This document shows positions 60,686 to 64,000 of a stretch of DNA of 64,000 nt, in pieces. Source of the DNA: Vespa crabro (taxonomy: Eukaryota > Arthropoda > Insecta > Hymenoptera > Vespidae); NCBI RefSeq assembly GCF_910589235.1, contig NC_060974.1, forward strand, positions 1,169,001-1,233,000, in the 5' to 3' direction. How positions within the stretch are numbered: position 1 is the stretch's first letter; each line of letters starts with the position of its first letter. A program made the translations under genes and the position numbers. The notes beneath the pieces were generated by a model. The model did no database searches. It saw only the letters and a program-made list of their open reading frames with translations, and was not told the origin of the DNA.

Positions 60686-63164
60686 TGCGATAATATCAGT
60701 AATAACGTTTATATAGATATTAACCATAAATACGATAATAAGGCTAAATACTATAATAACAGAAATAATAGTAACAAGAACAAAAATGAAAAAAATAACG
60801 ATAATAACCATAATAGCGATAATAATGTTAATAACAATAATTACGATATTAGTGAAGATAATAATTAAACTAACGATAATAATGATATAAATGTTGAAAA
60901 CTGTATTAACGATGATAACAATAATAACAATAATAACCATAATAACGAATATAAGCATAATAAACGGAATGATAACAATAATAATAATAATAACGATAAT
61001 AGCGATAATAACAATAATAACGATAATGACGACAAGAATAACGATTATTATAAAAAATAATGATAATAATATTAATATTAATAACGATAATTATAACACT
61101 AACGATAATAGTGACAGTAGCGATACCAATAATAACGTTAATAACGATACTAACGATAAAAATGGAAAATAACTTAAATTACGATAATATTAACGATAAT
61201 AATAGAAATAACGAAAATAACAAAAATAACATTTAAAACAGCTATAACGATAATAACGTTAATAATAATGACAATAATATTAATATTGGTAATAACGATA
61301 TTAACGATAATTGCAATGATAATAATAATAACGATAATAACGGTAATATCCATAATAATAACGATAAAGGCTACAAATATAATAATAAACACCATGTTAA
61401 CAATAATAATGTTAATAACGTTAATAACTTTAATAAAGATAATAATAATCATAATAATAATAACAACGATAATAATGGTTATAACATAAATTACGATAAT
61501 AATAGCGATAATTATTAAAGTAAGGATAATAACGATAAATCGATGAAAACAGTAATAACGTTAACAACGATAGTAAAAACGATAATAATAACGATAATAA
61601 TAATAACAACGTTAATAACGATAACAATGATATTAATTAAAATAATGACATTGACAATAATAACGATAATAATAAAAAAAATAACAATAATAATTATTAT
61701 AATGATATTAATAGCGATAATAACGATAATAACGATAATAGCGGTAATAATAATAATAATAACTATAATAACGATAATAAGGATTATAATAATAATAATA
61801 ATAATAGTAACGATAATAAAGAAAATAACTATAATAACGATAATAACAATAAAAATAAAATTAATGGAAAAAAGGCAAATAACTAAAATAGCGTTAATAA
61901 CGATTATAATAATAATAATAACGATTATAAAGATAATAATAATAATAGGAGTACCGAATGTATCGATAATAACGGTAATAATAACGATAATAACGATAAT
62001 ATTGGTAATGACGATAATAGTAAAGATGTTAACAAAAATAACGATAATAACGATAATAAAGATAATAACGATAACAAAGATAGTAATGATAATAATGATA
62101 ATGAAGATAATAAACATAATAATAACAAAAATGATAATAATTACGATCATAACGATAGTAATAGAGAAAGTAACGATATTAACAATAATAATAATAATAA
62201 TATTAATAACGAAAATAATGATAACAATAATGATAATAGCGATAATAACGATATGACGGTATTACTCGAATAATTACTTCAATAATAATAACGGTAATCA
62301 CATTCATAATAATAAAAATAATGATAATACAGTAAATAAAGATCATATTGATAATACCGATTATAATGATAATAACGATAAAAATAAAAGTAACGATAAT
62401 AAGGATAATAAATACAGCAGAGTTATTAACGGCAATAATAATAATAATAACGCACATGACGATAACAACAAAAATAACGATACTAACGATAATAATAACG
62501 ATTATAATAATAATAACGATAATAACGGTTATTACGATAATATTAACGATAATAACTAGGAAAATAATGACAATAACGCTAATAATTTTAATATCGTTTG
62601 TAACGATAATATCTTTAATAAAGATAATAATAACGGTTATATCAATATTATCGATAATAGTATCGATAATTATAATAATAACAATAATAACGATAATAAT
62701 AGCTATATTCAAAAAAAATTAAGATAATAATAATAATACTAATAACCATAATAATAATAATAACGATATTAACGAGAAAGACGATATTCACGATAATAAC
62801 GTTAATAACGATATTAATGGTAATAGCGATATTGACGATAGTAGCGATTATAGAAGAGATAATAAAGATATTAACGGTAATATCGATAATAATATAAATA
62901 GTGATAATAACGATAATAATAATATTAACGTTTATAACGATTAAAACGATAACAATAACGATTAAAGCGATAATAACGATAATAACTATAATACTAACGA
63001 TAATAACGATAATAAAGAAATCAATGATAATAATAATGATATTAATAATAGTAGCGATAACTGCGACTATGATAATTATAATAATAATAATTATAAAAGT
63101 AATAATTATAGTAATAACTAAGATAATAAAGCAAATAGCGATAATATTAATATTATATAAGTGT
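57809..63164 (+). repeat. Triplet-phase satellite block 9
   Basis: The longest triplet block, 5.4 kb of ACG/GAT subtype. The first about 200 bp are more degenerate. It contains diverged internal repeats of about 1.07-1.1 kb (about 60410-60560 resembles 61490-61640) and shorter ones (59330-59420 resembles 59870-59950). A near-pure (AAT)n run lies at about 60643-60684. The stretch 61938-62073 is the partner of 16454-16590. Frames in it are phase artefacts. Confidence 0.92.
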
Positions 63165-63484
63165 TATATAAGTTGATTTTATTATAATTAATAGATATAA
63201 TTAAAAATAATAATTTTTTATTGAATTTAATTATTTTATAATCTAAATAATAATTATTCTTTGTAAAATAAAATAGATAAAAATTATAAAATAAAAATCT
63301 TTATTAAACCTTTTAAGAAATAAATATATAAAAATAAATATTTAATTATAATATAAGAATAATTAATAAATAGTTATATATATATATTTAAATTAATATT
63401 ATTTATAAATAATAATAACTTTTATTATATATATATATATGTATATATATGTATATAATATCTTAATTTTTATTTTAACTCGTT
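63165..63484. repeat. AT-rich low-complexity stretch with (TA)n runs
   Basis: Almost only A and T, with TA dinucleotide runs near 63374-63388 and 63424-63457, the latter interrupted by single G. No frame or motif is recognisable. It separates the triplet satellite from the LTR of the element at the right edge. Confidence 0.8.
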
Positions 63485-63492
63485 TTAATTAG

Positions 63493-63754
63493 TGTGAAGT
63501 GACAAACGGAAATATGTTTCTCTGTGAACAAAGAAGCAACAATTCACGTTTATTGTTCACTCTGTTAAATTTTATATTTTACTCTCGTACTACTTCTCTC
63601 GTCTACGTTCTATTTCTTACTGCCAGTTTCTCTCCCCATATCTTAACGGCTCGATTTGTAGATAACAAAAGAATTTGTAGATAACAAAAACAAAAGATGG
63701 GCGGGCCATGAGACGCGTGACAAATCTACCTGAAGAAAGTATACTTTCTTTACA
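63493..63754 (-). mobile_element. 3' LTR of a Ty3/gypsy-type retrotransposon
   Basis: On the minus strand the LTR begins TGTAAAGAAAG at 63754, directly after a polypurine tract, and a plausible end (CACTTCACA) is at 63493, giving TGT...ACA termini and about 262 bp. Near its start is a perfect 18-bp palindrome AAGAAAGTATACTTTCTT (63733-63750), and within it a 17-bp direct repeat ATTTGTAGATAACAAAA at 63654 and 63673. The left boundary is inferred from the TG/CA rule only, because the other LTR lies outside the window. Confidence 0.65.
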
Positions 63755-63768
63755 TCTCCACCCCTCCC
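63755..63768 (-). other. Polypurine tract (plus-strand primer site) of the LTR element
   Basis: The element strand reads GGGAGGGGTGGAGA immediately before TGTAAAG. A purine-rich tract abutting the 3' LTR is the usual second-strand primer of LTR retrotransposons. One T interrupts it. It lies between the pol stop codon (63789-63791) and the LTR. Confidence 0.75.
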
Positions 63769-63788
63769 GGATAAAGTGTCTACAATTT

Positions 63789-64000
63789 TTAGTCCTCTTC
63801 TCCATCTTCTGACATCGGAAGTAGTTTTGTTTTGTGGAAGAATCCGGTTTCTTGTTTCTGTTTCCCTGTTTTTATTTCGTATATAGACTCTGAAATTTTT
63901 TTTATTATTTGGAAAGGGCCAATTCTCAATTCTTCTAATTTCTTTCTATTCAACCTATTGCCATCTTCTATATACACCAAATCTCCTGTGTTAAATTGGT
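63789..64000 (-). CDS. Ty3/gypsy-type pol, C-terminal end of integrase (partial)
   Basis: The frame is open from the right window edge to a TAA at 63789-63791, so only the last about 69 codons are present. It contains GDLVYIEDGNRLNRKKLEEL, then RIGPFQIIKKISESIYEIKT and FFHKTKLLP. This is the small beta-barrel DNA-binding region at the C-terminus of Ty3/gypsy integrases, identified by the G-D-x-V-x-I start, the (R/W)-I-G-P-F core and the closing FH..KLLP. The protein would join element cDNA to host DNA. There is no stop or frameshift in the visible part, unlike all LINEs in the window, so this element may be younger. The internal ATG/TTG near 63980 is not a real start. Confidence 0.85.
   Translation of the reverse strand, partial: QFNTGDLVYIEDGNRLNRKKLEELRIGPFQIIKKISESIYEIKTGKQKQETGFFHKTKLLPMSEDGEED

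Noticed and set aside
1..64000. Telomeric (TTAGG)n, rDNA or tRNA genes
   Set aside because: I saw no TTAGG-type array, no 18S/28S-like segment although the LINEs belong to the R1 clade, and no tRNA-like cloverleaf. This was read by eye, so single short genes could be missed.

Overview
The window has no recognisable host protein-coding gene and no rRNA or tRNA gene. It is a mosaic of three satellite families invaded by non-LTR and LTR retrotransposons, as in eukaryotic heterochromatin (pericentromeric, subtelomeric or a degenerate/B-type chromosome). The retroelements (R1-clade LINEs with a gag-like ORF1 and an APE-RT ORF2, an RTE/BovB-like LINE, a Ty3/gypsy LTR element) point to an arthropod, most likely an insect. 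A hymenopteran is a guess only.

Layout, left to right: 1-888 triplet satellite; 889-4471 decayed RTE-like LINE (minus); 4472-5204 triplet satellite; 5205-10093 near-full-length, dead R1-clade LINE copy A (minus); 10094-10746 triplet satellite; 10747-11124 5'-truncated LINE copy B; 11125-13186 triplet satellite changing from an ACG/GAT-rich to a CAT-rich subtype; 13187-16453 341-bp satellite array I; 16454-16849 triplet satellite; 16850-17227 LINE copy C (a segmental duplicate of B); 17228-19635 triplet satellite, mostly CAT subtype; 19636-28380 68-bp satellite array I; 28381-31758 triplet satellite; 31759-36520 R1-clade LINE copy D (minus); 36521-36947 triplet satellite; 36948-41044 68-bp array II (inverted relative to I); 41045-42704 single-copy-looking island that splits the 68-bp array and carries one unassigned 127-codon ORF; 42705-46360 68-bp array III (same orientation as II); 46361-57808 341-bp array II with higher-order repeats; 57809-63164 triplet satellite; 63165-63484 AT-rich low complexity; 63493-64000 3' end of a Ty3/gypsy retrotransposon on the minus strand (LTR, polypurine tract, integrase C-terminus).

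How the parts relate: every LINE found (five insertions, four independent) lies inside the triplet satellite, none in the 68-bp or 341-bp arrays, and all are antisense to the A-rich strand of the satellite. The R1-clade 3' ends join the satellite through a short A tail. This fits a satellite-targeted R1-clade retrotransposon, analogous to TRAS/SART in telomeric repeats and Waldo in simple repeats, and is the most interesting hypothesis here. The satellites also exchange sequence over long distances: a 2.4-2.7-kb segment is duplicated (near 10.5-13.2 kb and 16.6-19.0 kb), a stretch near 16.5 kb recurs near 62.0 kb, and about 260 bp of 341-bp satellite looks identical 41.7 kb apart.

Most long open frames in the triplet satellite are artefacts: its 3-bp phase leaves five of six frames free of stops and gives poly-Asn, poly-Ile/Thr, poly-Ile/Val, Leu/Ser or Tyr/Arg strings. 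All alignments were made by eye, so identities are approximate and boundaries are good to roughly 5-30 bp.
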